NCBI RefSeq assembly: GCF_014145675.1
Contig: NZ_JACGZW010000013.1
Coordinates: 248,001 to 312,000, forward strand
From: Amycolatopsis dendrobii
Lineage (GTDB): Bacteria; Actinomycetota; Actinomycetes; Mycobacteriales; Pseudonocardiaceae
DNA length: 64,000 nucleotides
Direction of reading: 5' to 3'
Part shown: positions 44,992 through 53,315 of the stretch, one piece after another
How positions within the stretch are numbered: the stretch's first letter is position 1
Layout of the letters: every line of letters starts with the position of its first letter
The notes under the pieces: generated by a model
What the model was told of the DNA's origin: nothing
Seen by the model: the letters and a program-made list of their open reading frames with translations, nothing else
Databases searched by the model: none
Position numbers and translations under genes: made by a program

Positions 44992-45495
44992 ATGAAGAAC
45001 GTTTCTCTGTTCGCTCGCCGGGCCGCTGCCGCTGTCGGCATCGCGGCGGTCGCCACGGCTGTCGCCGCGGTCGGGGACGTGGCCGCGGCGAACGCAGCCG
45101 TGCCGCACGCTGACGGCGCGGTGCTCGTCAAGAAAGTCACCTCGGCCCGCGGAACGCTCGAGATCTTCGAGGGGGCCGCACCGGGCAGTGTCGTGACACC
45201 GCATTCGTCCTACGGCTGCGCCGGTTCCGACCCCAGTGTGTGCCTCGACATCGAAGGTTCCGGGCTCTACGTCGACCACATGCAGAACGACACCTACGTC
45301 CGGCGTTCCGGCGGGATGGACCTGCAGATCAACGGGCCCGGCGGCATCATCGTCGACAGCGGCTGGTTCACCGCGTACCCGGGCCACCACTACGCGTACT
45401 GGTGGCCGCGCGGCTACGTCGCTCGCGGGTACTACTGCGCCACCGCTTATGTCGGCGGCGGGCACGAAGGCGCCTGCAACACGGTCCACAACTGA
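44992..45495 (+). CDS. Small secreted protein of unknown function
   Basis: 167 residues. The N-terminus is a Sec signal peptide (basic start, hydrophobic Ala/Val stretch, likely cleavage after NAA near residue 36). The mature part has Cys in SYGCAGSDPSVCLDIEG, YYCATAY and GACNTVHN, so two disulphides are possible, plus Tyr/Trp-rich strands (HHYAYWWPRGY). It resembles no family I can name. It lies between two SARP genes and ends in a hairpin terminator. Confidence 0.85.
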   Translation: MKNVSLFARRAAAAVGIAAVATAVAAVGDVAAANAAVPHADGAVLVKKVTSARGTLEIFEGAAPGSVVTPHSSYGCAGSDPSVCLDIEGSGLYVDHMQNDTYVRRSGGMDLQINGPGGIIVDSGWFTAYPGHHYAYWWPRGYVARGYYCATAYVGGGHEGACNTVHN

Positions 45496-45510
45496 ACAAG
45501 CGCGACAAGA

Positions 45511-45538
45511 CCCCTGGCCGGGCAACCCCGGCCAGGGG
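45511..45538. terminator. Bidirectional hairpin between convergent secreted-protein genes
   Basis: 12-bp perfect arms (45511-45522, 45527-45538) and a 4-nt loop, 15 nt past one stop and 21 nt from the other. Confidence 0.75.
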
Positions 45539-45559
45539 CCGTTCTGTGCGGAGGAAAGG

Positions 45560-46024
45560 TCAGCCCTGGTGGTGCACCAGGGTGGCGCCCGTCCGGAAAT
45601 CCTCGAGGAACGCGGTGATCGACCGGTGGAGGAGCACGCACGTGTAACCGGGATCGTGCGTGATCTTCACCTCGACGGGAAACTGGGCGACCCCCGCGAC
45701 GACGCCGTTCTTGACCGGGTAGTCCTTCGCGATCAGGCCGGTCGCGGACGCGCGGATGTCGAGAGTCGATTCGCCCTTCGTGCAGATCGCCTTGACCTCG
45801 GCGGTCAATTTGGCGGAAATCGTCGTGGCGCCTTTCACCGCCACATCCACCTCCCGGAACGAGACGGTCGCGACGACGCCGTCCCAGCCGACCTCGGTGG
45901 CCTCCGGCACGAAATGCGCCCCGTCCGCCCACGCGGAGTGGGCGCCGGCGGCAAGGATCGCCGCGGTCGTCGCGACGGTCGCGGCGCAGTTGCCGAGCAG
46001 AGTCCGAGCTTTCTCGAAGAACAT
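45560..46024 (-). CDS. Secreted protein of unknown function (154 aa)
   Basis: The N-terminus has a signal peptide (hydrophobic ATVATTAAILAAGAHSAWA, cleavage near residue 33). The mature chain is about 120 residues of predicted beta structure with two Cys (AICTKGE, GYTCVLLH), possibly one disulphide. No family recognised. It is encoded 21 nt downstream of the other secreted-protein gene on the same strand, so probably an operon of exported proteins. Confidence 0.82.
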   Translation of the reverse strand: MFFEKARTLLGNCAATVATTAAILAAGAHSAWADGAHFVPEATEVGWDGVVATVSFREVDVAVKGATTISAKLTAEVKAICTKGESTLDIRASATGLIAKDYPVKNGVVAGVAQFPVEVKITHDPGYTCVLLHRSITAFLEDFRTGATLVHHQG

Positions 46025-46045
46025 GCCGACTCCTGGGAACTCCGG

Positions 46046-46648
46046 TCAGACCTGCTGGAAGTCCACCGGGACGTCGTTGTTGTTCTGGTCCTTGGCCCCG
46101 CCGGACGCTCCGTTGACGACCGTGAAGTCCTTGGTCTGCCCGTCGAGCTGCAGCCGCAGCGTCTCGAAACCGATCCGCAGGCTGGACACGCCCCGCAGGT
46201 TGGCCGCCGAGACGCGGAACTTGACGTCGATGTTGACGTCGATCAGCTGCTCGCTGTGGAAGACCTCCTTGAGGACGCTCCGGCTGCTGTCGTGCTTGAA
46301 GCTGACGACCCAGATCTTCCAGCTGTCCGACGACGGCAGGTTGTAGACCTGCCACAGGCTCTTGAAGTTGAACGTCCGGAGCCTGCCGTGGATCTCGCCT
46401 TCGAGATCGAAGCCGTGGGACTGGACCACGAGGTTCTGCAAGGTGCTGAACCCGTGGAACGCGGTGACGTCGCCGTCGAGCGGGGCGGCGGGTCTGGCGA
46501 CCGGGTCGAACCGGCTGTGGACCGCGTCGAGCGCGGACCCGCCGGCCGGGCTCGCGGAAGCCGCCGCCGCTCCGGCGGTCAGCGCCAGGACGCCGACTGC
46601 GATCGCCACCACTGCGCGGGAGCATGCCTTCCAGGCACGATTTTTCAT
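46046..46648 (-). CDS. Secreted protein of unknown function (200 aa)
   Basis: Signal peptide with Ala-rich core (VAIAVGVLALTAGAAAASA, cleavage near residue 32). The mature domain has mixed beta strands (GFDLEGEIHGRLRTFNF, SLRIGFETLRLQLDG) and no Cys; its C-terminus is Asn/Asp-rich (KDQNNNDVPVDF). No family recognised; beta-sandwich binding proteins are a guess only. First gene of the pair with 45560-46024. Confidence 0.8.
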   Translation of the reverse strand: MKNRAWKACSRAVVAIAVGVLALTAGAAAASASPAGGSALDAVHSRFDPVARPAAPLDGDVTAFHGFSTLQNLVVQSHGFDLEGEIHGRLRTFNFKSLWQVYNLPSSDSWKIWVVSFKHDSSRSVLKEVFHSEQLIDVNIDVKFRVSAANLRGVSSLRIGFETLRLQLDGQTKDFTVVNGASGGAKDQNNNDVPVDFQQV

Positions 46649-46934
46649 TTCCGTCTCTTTTCCTGTCCGATTCGGGGCACGTTTTCGGGAATGGTGGATT
46701 CGACGACGCGAGTCGTCTGCGAATACCTCATCAGGAGTTGTTGGACGGCTGCTGGACGGCGATTGGACGGCGTGCCGTTACCGGTGAACCCGTGTACCCG
46801 CAACATGATTCGGCAAACTCGGCGGCGTGCCCCCCGGCTGTCGGCGGCATTTTAGCCCGTGCGGAGCCACTTTCTTGTGTTCCGGTTGCCAGGCCCATTA
46901 CTTTGGGTCCGGCAACCGATAGCTGGGGGCCGCG

Positions 46935-49025
46935 GTGGCGACGAGATCGGTACGCATCCAGGTGCTGGGATCGCTGCGGGCGTGGCACGACGGCACCGAA
47001 CTCGCGCTCGGCCCGCCCGGCAGGCGCGCGGTGCTCGGACTGCTCGCGCTCGCCGGCGGGGACACCGTCGCGCGGCGGGACCTCGTGGACGCGCTGTGGG
47101 GCGACCGGCCGCCGCCGAGCGCGGTGAACGTGGTCCAGACCCATGTGAAGCACCTGCGGCGGCTGCTGGAACCCGGGCGCGCGCCGCGAGCGGGCAGCGG
47201 GGTGCTGCCGCATGTCAGCGGCGGTTACGCGGTGCGGCAGGACGCCGTCGACGTCGATCTGTGGCGATTCCGCGAACTCCTCGCCGAGGCGAACGACGCG
47301 CACCGCGACGCCGATGCCGCCCGCGTCGTGGCCTCGCTCCGCGAGGCGCTCCGGCTGTGGCACGGCAGGCCGCTGGCCGACCTGCCGCCGCTCACCGGCC
47401 ACCCGAAGGTCGTTTCGCTGCTCACCGAACGCCGGGAAGCGTTTTGCCGGTACGCCAAGGCGATGATCGACACCGGGGCCGCCGCGGAGGTCCTGCCCGG
47501 CATCGCCGAAGCCGCCGCGGAGCAACCTCTCGACGAGGCAGCGCAGGCTCTCCTGATCCGGGCCCACCACGCGCTCGGGCAGCGAGGCGAGGCGTTCCGG
47601 CTCTACGGGCTGATCCGGACACGGCTCGTGGACGAGCTCGGGATCGACCCGGGGCCCGAACTGCGGGCCGCGCATGCGGCCGTGCTGTGCGACCCGGTGG
47701 CCGCGGTGTCCGCTGAACCCCTTCCGGTGCACGGGGTTCCGAAGCAGTTGCCGGCCGAAACACGCGGGTTCGTCGGCCGGGCAGCGGAACTGTCGCTTTT
47801 GGACGGTCTGTTGTCCGGCGGCATCGCCGCGGTCTCCGGCACGGCGGGCGTCGGCAAGACAGCGCTGGCCGTGTGCTGGGCCCACCGCGTCCGGGCCCGC
47901 TTCCCGGACGGGCAGTTGTACGCGAACCTGCGCGGGCACGCACCGGGCGCCCCGGCCGCGCCGGTCGAAATCCTCGCGCAATTCCTGGCCGCGCTGGGGA
48001 TTCCGCCGGATCGCGTACCTCCCGACGCGGAGACCGCGGCGGCTCTCTACCGGACCCTGACGGCCGACCGCCGGATCCTGGTCCTGCTGGACAACGCCGT
48101 GAACCCGGACCAGGTCCGGCCGCTGCTGCCCGCCGGACCCGGGTGCGCGACGGTGGTGACCGGGCGCGACCGCCTGACGGGTCTCGTCGCGGTGAACGGC
48201 GCGTGCCGGCTCACGATCGACGTGCTCAGCCCCGGCGAATCCGTCGAACTGCTCGAAGGCGTCCTCGGCCCCGGGCGCGTTCGGGCCGAACCGGCGGCGG
48301 CCGCCGAGTTCGCCGAGGTGTGCGTCCACCTCCCGCTCGCGCTGCGGATCGCCGCGGCCAACCTCGCCGACCGGCCCGGCTCCGGCATCGGGGAGTACGT
48401 CGCGGAACTGCGCGAGGACAACCTGCTCGCCGCCCTCGCGGTGCCGGGCGACGAGCAGACCGCGGTGCGGGCCGCCTTCGACCTGTCCTACGCCGCCCTG
48501 CCCGCCGACGCCCGGCGGGTGTTCCGGTTGCTGAGTTTGGTTCCCGGCACGGACTTCGGCGCCGAGGCCGTGGCCGCGCTGGCCGGAGTCGAGACGCCGC
48601 GCGCGCTCGCCCTGCTGGACCGGCTCGCCGCCGCGCACCTGGTCGAACACGTGCCGGGCCGATACCGCTTCCACGACCTTCTTCGCCGCTACGCCGCCGA
48701 GCAAGCCGGCCGGCGCGAATCCGCCGCGGACCGCGAGCGGGCGCTTCGCCGCTTGCACGACTGGTACCTGGCAGCGGTGGACGGTGCCGCCCGCCTCCTT
48801 TACCCGCATCTGCTGCGATTGCCGGCTTCCGGTGCCTCGGCCGAATTCGCCGGGCTGGGCGAGGCGTCGGCGTGGTTGGACGCCGAACGCGGCAACCTCG
48901 CCGCCGCTGTGCGGTTCGCCGACGGCCGCGGCCCATGGCGTGGCGGCTCTCCGGCGCGTTGCGCGGGTACTTCCGGATGTGCATGCGCCGGGTCGAACGG
49001 CTCGCGGTCGCCGGAGCCTGCCTGA
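46935..49025 (+). CDS. SARP-family regulator (BTAD/NB-ARC), C-terminus frameshifted
   Basis: 696 codons from GTG 46935 (GGGGG site). Winged helix VRIQVLGSLRAWHDG, BTAD, NB-ARC P-loop VSGTAGVGKTALA near residue 300 and ILVLLDNAVNPDQVRPLLP are normal. From nt about 48940 the reading frame leaves the family consensus: the next residues RGGSPARCAGTSG are not TPR-like, whereas the -1 frame continues PMAWRLSGALRGYFRMCM. A single missing base explains this. The TPR domain is therefore lost, but the DNA-binding and ATPase parts remain and could still work, or the gene is decaying. Confidence 0.82.
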   Translation: MATRSVRIQVLGSLRAWHDGTELALGPPGRRAVLGLLALAGGDTVARRDLVDALWGDRPPPSAVNVVQTHVKHLRRLLEPGRAPRAGSGVLPHVSGGYAVRQDAVDVDLWRFRELLAEANDAHRDADAARVVASLREALRLWHGRPLADLPPLTGHPKVVSLLTERREAFCRYAKAMIDTGAAAEVLPGIAEAAAEQPLDEAAQALLIRAHHALGQRGEAFRLYGLIRTRLVDELGIDPGPELRAAHAAVLCDPVAAVSAEPLPVHGVPKQLPAETRGFVGRAAELSLLDGLLSGGIAAVSGTAGVGKTALAVCWAHRVRARFPDGQLYANLRGHAPGAPAAPVEILAQFLAALGIPPDRVPPDAETAAALYRTLTADRRILVLLDNAVNPDQVRPLLPAGPGCATVVTGRDRLTGLVAVNGACRLTIDVLSPGESVELLEGVLGPGRVRAEPAAAAEFAEVCVHLPLALRIAAANLADRPGSGIGEYVAELREDNLLAALAVPGDEQTAVRAAFDLSYAALPADARRVFRLLSLVPGTDFGAEAVAALAGVETPRALALLDRLAAAHLVEHVPGRYRFHDLLRRYAAEQAGRRESAADRERALRRLHDWYLAAVDGAARLLYPHLLRLPASGASAEFAGLGEASAWLDAERGNLAAAVRFADGRGPWRGGSPARCAGTSGCACAGSNGSRSPEPA

Positions 49026-49247
49026 ACGCGGCAGGCTGGACCGAGGCGCGGGCCGCGGTGCTCGGCAACCTCGGATTCGTCCGCTGGGAAAGGGCAAGCT
49101 CGCCGAGTGACTACACCCAGGCGCTCCTCCGGCGCCGCCGGATCGGGTTCCGGCACGGCGAAGCAGCAACCTCGCCGGCCTGAGCCGGAACCGGCACGCC
49201 CGCGGCCGGAGCGCCCTGGCAGCCGTGCAGGCTTCCGCGCTCGCCTA
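48940..49247 (+). pseudogene. Remnant of the SARP TPR domain, out of frame
   Basis: The frame starting MAWRLSGALRGYFRM (nt 48936 on) continues to 49183 with TPR-like NAAGWTEARAAVLGNLGFVRWER and GFRHGEAA. It then shifts again: SNLAGLSRNRHARGRSAL reads on in another frame to about 49247. At least two frame changes and probable internal loss of repeats show degeneration after the main frameshift. Confidence 0.65.
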
Positions 49248-49458
49248 GCGGGCTCTCGAGTGTTGCAGGGAAAGGCTCCGACTGCGTTGGCTGGTGCTTT
49301 GCTCGCCTGCGGGAGTCGGGGAGCGCGGCCGAGCATGCCCGGAGCGCGCTCGCCGTACATCGGGAGATGAGCACTTGCCGGAGGGAACGCGGACGCTGGC
49401 ACTCCTTTCCCGGTTGCGCTGGGGTGAGCACAACCGAGCCGTCCGTGCGGGGAACCCT

Positions 49459-49505
49459 GGGGAAATCTGAGTCCGTCAGGGTTTCCCTCAAGGACTCAGA
49501 TTCCC
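49459..49505. repeat. Imperfect palindrome related to the 7113 element
   Basis: Arms GGGAAATCTGAGTCC (49460-49474) and GGACTCAGATTCCC (49492-49505) pair with one bulged A; the loop of 17 nt holds TTTCCCTCAA. It shares TCCCTCAAGGA and GATTCCC with the palindrome at 7113-7167 and lies, like it, at a convergent junction. The rest of 49248-49561 has no gene. Confidence 0.75.
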
Positions 49506-49561
49506 GGGGGCCAGGCTGGGAAGCGGACGGCCAGTTCGGGCTCGTGAGGTCCTTCGGCTTC

Positions 49562-51304
49562 TCAACGCAGCCGTGCCGCCAGTTGTGTGCGGTCGAGTTT
49601 CCCGTGGGGGTTCAACGGAAGCGCATCGGCCGCGAAGATCCGTTCCGGGACCATGTAACCCGGCAGGCTGCGGCCCAGCGACAGGCGCAGAGCGGCCTCG
49701 TCGACAGTCCCGGTCTCGACGAACAAAGCCAGGACGGTGTCGCCGCGGACGCCGGGCACGGGAGTCGCGGCGGTGCGCACGCCGAGAAGACCTGTCGCGA
49801 CGTGTTCGATCTCGGCGAGTTCGACGCGGTGGCCGCGGATCTTGACCTGTCCGTCCAACCGGCCGCGGTGGTGGAGAAGGCCGTCGTGCCATTCCGCCAG
49901 GTCGCCGGTGCGATAGCGCCTCCGGCCGTCCCGGGTGATCAGTTTCTCCTGGTCCAGCGACGGGTCCGAGTAGCCCGCGAAAACCTGCGGGCCCGCGACG
50001 AGCAGTTCGCCGTCGTCGTCGATGCTCAGGTCGGCGCCGGGCGTGGGGGTGCCGATGGGCAGGATCGCGTGGCCGGGGACCGGGTCGGCGGGAGCCAGCC
50101 GGTAGGTGCTGACCCAGACTGTCGTCTCGGTCGGTCCGTAGACGTTGTCGATGACCGCCTCCGGCGCGGCGGCGCGGGCGAGCGCGACGGTCTCGCGCCG
50201 GAGCGGTTCGCCGCCGATCACGACATGCCGCAGTCCGGACAGCGACCCCGGCGCCAGGTTGCCCGCCGCGGCGGCTGCTTCGAGCAGGCTCGGCGTGCAG
50301 GCCCACACGGTGACGCCGTGCCGGGCGATCGTCCCCGCTGGGTTGAGCGCGTGCACGCGGGGCACGGCGGCGAGCGCGCTGCCGCTGCTCCACGCGCCCC
50401 ACATCTCGAACACCGAGAAGTCGAACGTCAGCCCGTGGCACTGGGAGAAGACTTCCCCCGGACCGGTCCGGAACGACGGCAGCGCGGCGGCCAGGAACGC
50501 TTCCACGTTCCCGTGGGTGATCCGCACCCCCTTCGGCCGCCCGGTCGAGCCGGAGGTGAACAGCACATACGCGGGGCTGTCGCCGGTGACCGGAGCCGCG
50601 GCCCGTGCGGCGGGGCTCGGATTCGCCGCGCCGTGGATGTCCACCACGGGGATCCCGGCCATCGCGGACAGCTGCGCCTCCAACGGTTCTTCGCCGCGCA
50701 GATCGGTGTGCACGACGCAGCGCGCGCCGGCCTGACGGACGATGTCGGCGTTGCGTTCCGGCGGAAAGTCCATCGACAGCGGCACAATCGTCGCGCCCGC
50801 GTAGAGGACGCCGAGGTAGGCGCAGTACGTCGCGATCTCGCGTTCGCCGAGTACGGCGACCACGCCGCCCGCGCCGACGGTCTCGGCGAGTGCGGCGGCG
50901 TGGGCCGCGGTTTCCGCGTACGTCAGCACACCGGCGTTGTCGACCAGGCACGGCTCGTCGGCGAACCGTGCGGCTGTCTCGGCGAAACGCGCGGCCAGTC
51001 CCTGCGCGGGTGCGCGCCAGACACCTCGGGCGGCTCCGTCCGCGGGGACGTCCAAGGTGCCTTCGACGAGTTTCCACAGCGAACGCGGCGTACGGAACGC
51101 GCGCTCGTCGAAAGCGGGCAGCTCGATGCCGTACCGCGTAACCAGTTTGCTGCTCAACGCCAACGTGCTCAGCGACGTGAGCCCGTAGTGCAGCAACGGA
51201 GTATCGGGTTCGAGCGAAGACGTTTCGTCGCACAGGGCCAGTTCGCTGCGGAGCAGTTCCTCGAACTCCGCGCTCCACGGCTTGACCTGCTCAGTGGCTT
51301 CCAT
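49562..51304 (-). CDS. T-A didomain NRPS-like protein
   Basis: 580 residues with an uncommon order: a carrier domain at the N-terminus (LLHYGLTSLSTLALSSKL, Ser at about residue 45), then a full adenylation domain. A3 is FTSGSTGRPKGV, A4 LTFDFSVFEMW, A5 NVYGPTETTVW, A7 YRTGDLAEW, and the catalytic Lys is in NPHGKLDRT at the C-terminus. By-eye specificity positions read D-F-F-A-V-G-V-V-W; I do not assign a substrate. No condensation or thioesterase domain. The ATG overlaps the terpene-cyclase-like stop by 14 nt, so the two are probably co-translated. It may load an amino acid onto itself for modification or transfer. Confidence 0.9.
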   Translation of the reverse strand: MEATEQVKPWSAEFEELLRSELALCDETSSLEPDTPLLHYGLTSLSTLALSSKLVTRYGIELPAFDERAFRTPRSLWKLVEGTLDVPADGAARGVWRAPAQGLAARFAETAARFADEPCLVDNAGVLTYAETAAHAAALAETVGAGGVVAVLGEREIATYCAYLGVLYAGATIVPLSMDFPPERNADIVRQAGARCVVHTDLRGEEPLEAQLSAMAGIPVVDIHGAANPSPAARAAAPVTGDSPAYVLFTSGSTGRPKGVRITHGNVEAFLAAALPSFRTGPGEVFSQCHGLTFDFSVFEMWGAWSSGSALAAVPRVHALNPAGTIARHGVTVWACTPSLLEAAAAAGNLAPGSLSGLRHVVIGGEPLRRETVALARAAAPEAVIDNVYGPTETTVWVSTYRLAPADPVPGHAILPIGTPTPGADLSIDDDGELLVAGPQVFAGYSDPSLDQEKLITRDGRRRYRTGDLAEWHDGLLHHRGRLDGQVKIRGHRVELAEIEHVATGLLGVRTAATPVPGVRGDTVLALFVETGTVDEAALRLSLGRSLPGYMVPERIFAADALPLNPHGKLDRTQLAARLR

Positions 51305-53090
51305 GCGGCACCGCCCAACGCGGCTGGTCGAACGTTCCCGGCGCGGTCGCGGTGCCTTCGCGCAATGCTTCGCGATAACGCGCGAGTGCTTGCAGGGCAT
51401 AGCCGTTCGCGGTGTGGTCGTGCCGGTACAGCAGTTCGAGGAAGTAGACGCCGAGCAAACTGGGTTGCCACAGACCGTCCGCGTCGCGATGGTCGACGAG
51501 CCAGCGTGCGCCGCGGGCCGCCATCGGCGCGGTCGGTGTCACGCCCGCGGCGCACAGGCCCAGCAAGGCCATCGCCGTCTCCTCGACCGTCGAGCGGCCC
51601 CGGCCGAGCGCGTCGCCCCAGCCGCCGTCTTCGTTCTGGTTGAGCCGCAACCACGAGACGCAGCGCCGCGCGACCGCGCTCGAACCCAGGCCGGCGTCGC
51701 CCAGCGCGCGAAGCACGGAGCCCGTTCCGCACACTTGCCCGACGTACCACTTGTTCTCGATGGCGCCGTCCGCACGTTGCACCTTCGCGAACCATGCGTA
51801 CGCCTTGCGCAGCGGCTCGTCGTCCGGGCGGCAGCGTCCGGACAACGCGAGCGCGGAGAACGCTTCGGCGGACATCACCGCGCAGGGTCCGTACAGCACC
51901 TTCGGCGACCGCGCCTTGCCGACCATGGCGAAGGACGGGTCCATGCTCGCGATCCGGCCGACTTGCGCGAAGCAGCTCCACGAGCCGTCGTAGTTTTGCT
52001 GGCGGAGCAGCCATTCAGTGCCGCGCCGCACTTGGGGGTCGCTGACGTCCGCGCCGTCGCCGGACAGCGCGATCACCGCGTCTCCGGTGTTGCCGCTGTT
52101 CGGCCAGCCGGACGGCAGTCCCCAGCCCCAGCCGCCGGGCGGCGCGCCGGTCCAGATGAAGTCCTCGTCCCGTTGCGCGGAACGGATCCAGCCGACCGCC
52201 TTGGTCACCCGCGCGTCGTCGCCGAGTCCGGCGTGCTGCAGGCCGGTGGTGATGAAGTTGGTCGCGTCGACCTCGAGGTCGCGGGTGACCGCCCAGCCGC
52301 CTTCCGGCTTGATGGTGGCGCGGAAGTAGTCGAGGCAGTGCCGCACGATGTCCGGGCGCTGTTTCGCGATGGTGAGCCCGATGCAGACGTTGGCCGACAT
52401 CATCGGCGATTCGACGAAACCGCCTTCCGGGCCTTCGAACCCGACCAGCCCTTCGAGGTATTCGATGGCCTTCGGCGTCGCGGCTTTGTTGAGCGCGGCG
52501 CGCACGCGGCCGCCGGGCATCAGTTCGGCGCACATCAGGCCCCACGACAGCGCGGTGGGCATCGCGAAGGTCAGCTTGCGGCGCAACGGGGCGGGCAGCA
52601 GGGCCAGTTCGATCGGGCAGCGCAGCAGGCCTTCGTCGCTCATCAGCCCGGCCAGCACCAGGTAGAAGTGCACCAGGACAGTCAGCGAGCACTGTTCCAC
52701 GTCCCGGATCGCCGCCGTGCCGCCGAATTCCCCGACGCGCGCCCAGCCGCGGCGGATCTGCTCGGCGGCCTCGTCCGGGATGACCAAAGCGAGCGCGGCC
52801 ACCGAAAGCGCGGTGCCGTTCAGCGTCGGCTCGGTGTCCACGTCGTCGCCCCAGCCGCCGTCCGGGCCCTGGTTGGCCAGCAGGAAATCCAGGCCCCGGC
52901 GGATCAGGTCCCGGCAGCCCGCGGGATCCGCCAGGTGCATGGCGATCACCACGTCGGCGGTGGAACCCGGGCTGGCCGACAGCCTGCCTTCCCAGCTGCC
53001 GTCGGAGCGCTGGAGAGCGAACAGCGCGTCGGCGGTGCGGGCCAGCGCGTGGTCCAGCTCCCCGGGCGGGAGAATGGGGTCGAGGCTCAT
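51291..53090 (-). CDS. Squalene-hopene-cyclase-like protein without DXDD
   Basis: 599 residues of the class II terpene cyclase fold, with QW repeats such as GSWEGR, GGWGDD, GSWSCF, GGWGDALG and GLWQPS. At the position of the proton-donating DVDDTA motif it reads NTGDAV (residues 334-339): only the last Asp survives and the central acid is Gly. It also has EVDATNF where SHC has WDTG-type sequence. The fold is clear; canonical squalene protonation is not expected. It may cyclise an epoxide made by the divergent FAD enzyme, act as a different prenyl-chain enzyme, or be inactive. Divergent 225-bp promoter region to 53316. Confidence 0.88.
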   Translation of the reverse strand: MSLDPILPPGELDHALARTADALFALQRSDGSWEGRLSASPGSTADVVIAMHLADPAGCRDLIRRGLDFLLANQGPDGGWGDDVDTEPTLNGTALSVAALALVIPDEAAEQIRRGWARVGEFGGTAAIRDVEQCSLTVLVHFYLVLAGLMSDEGLLRCPIELALLPAPLRRKLTFAMPTALSWGLMCAELMPGGRVRAALNKAATPKAIEYLEGLVGFEGPEGGFVESPMMSANVCIGLTIAKQRPDIVRHCLDYFRATIKPEGGWAVTRDLEVDATNFITTGLQHAGLGDDARVTKAVGWIRSAQRDEDFIWTGAPPGGWGWGLPSGWPNSGNTGDAVIALSGDGADVSDPQVRRGTEWLLRQQNYDGSWSCFAQVGRIASMDPSFAMVGKARSPKVLYGPCAVMSAEAFSALALSGRCRPDDEPLRKAYAWFAKVQRADGAIENKWYVGQVCGTGSVLRALGDAGLGSSAVARRCVSWLRLNQNEDGGWGDALGRGRSTVEETAMALLGLCAAGVTPTAPMAARGARWLVDHRDADGLWQPSLLGVYFLELLYRHDHTANGYALQALARYREALREGTATAPGTFDQPRWAVPHGSH

Positions 53091-53315
53091 GGTCGCTCGC
53101 TTTCGGACCTGGCGGGAAAGGGAATCGCGGCCGGAACGCCCGGAAAAGGACACAGGCGTGGCGCGATCAGTGTGACACGGCCGAGTTCGCGCGGTCAACC
53201 GAGCCGGCGGCCGCGTTGACGGTTTCGCGGGCCCGTGTCACGCTGTTCGCGGGGGATTCTTCTGTGCACTCGCGGTGCGATTTCGCGCGTCTTCCGGAGC
53301 AGAACGGTAAATGGT

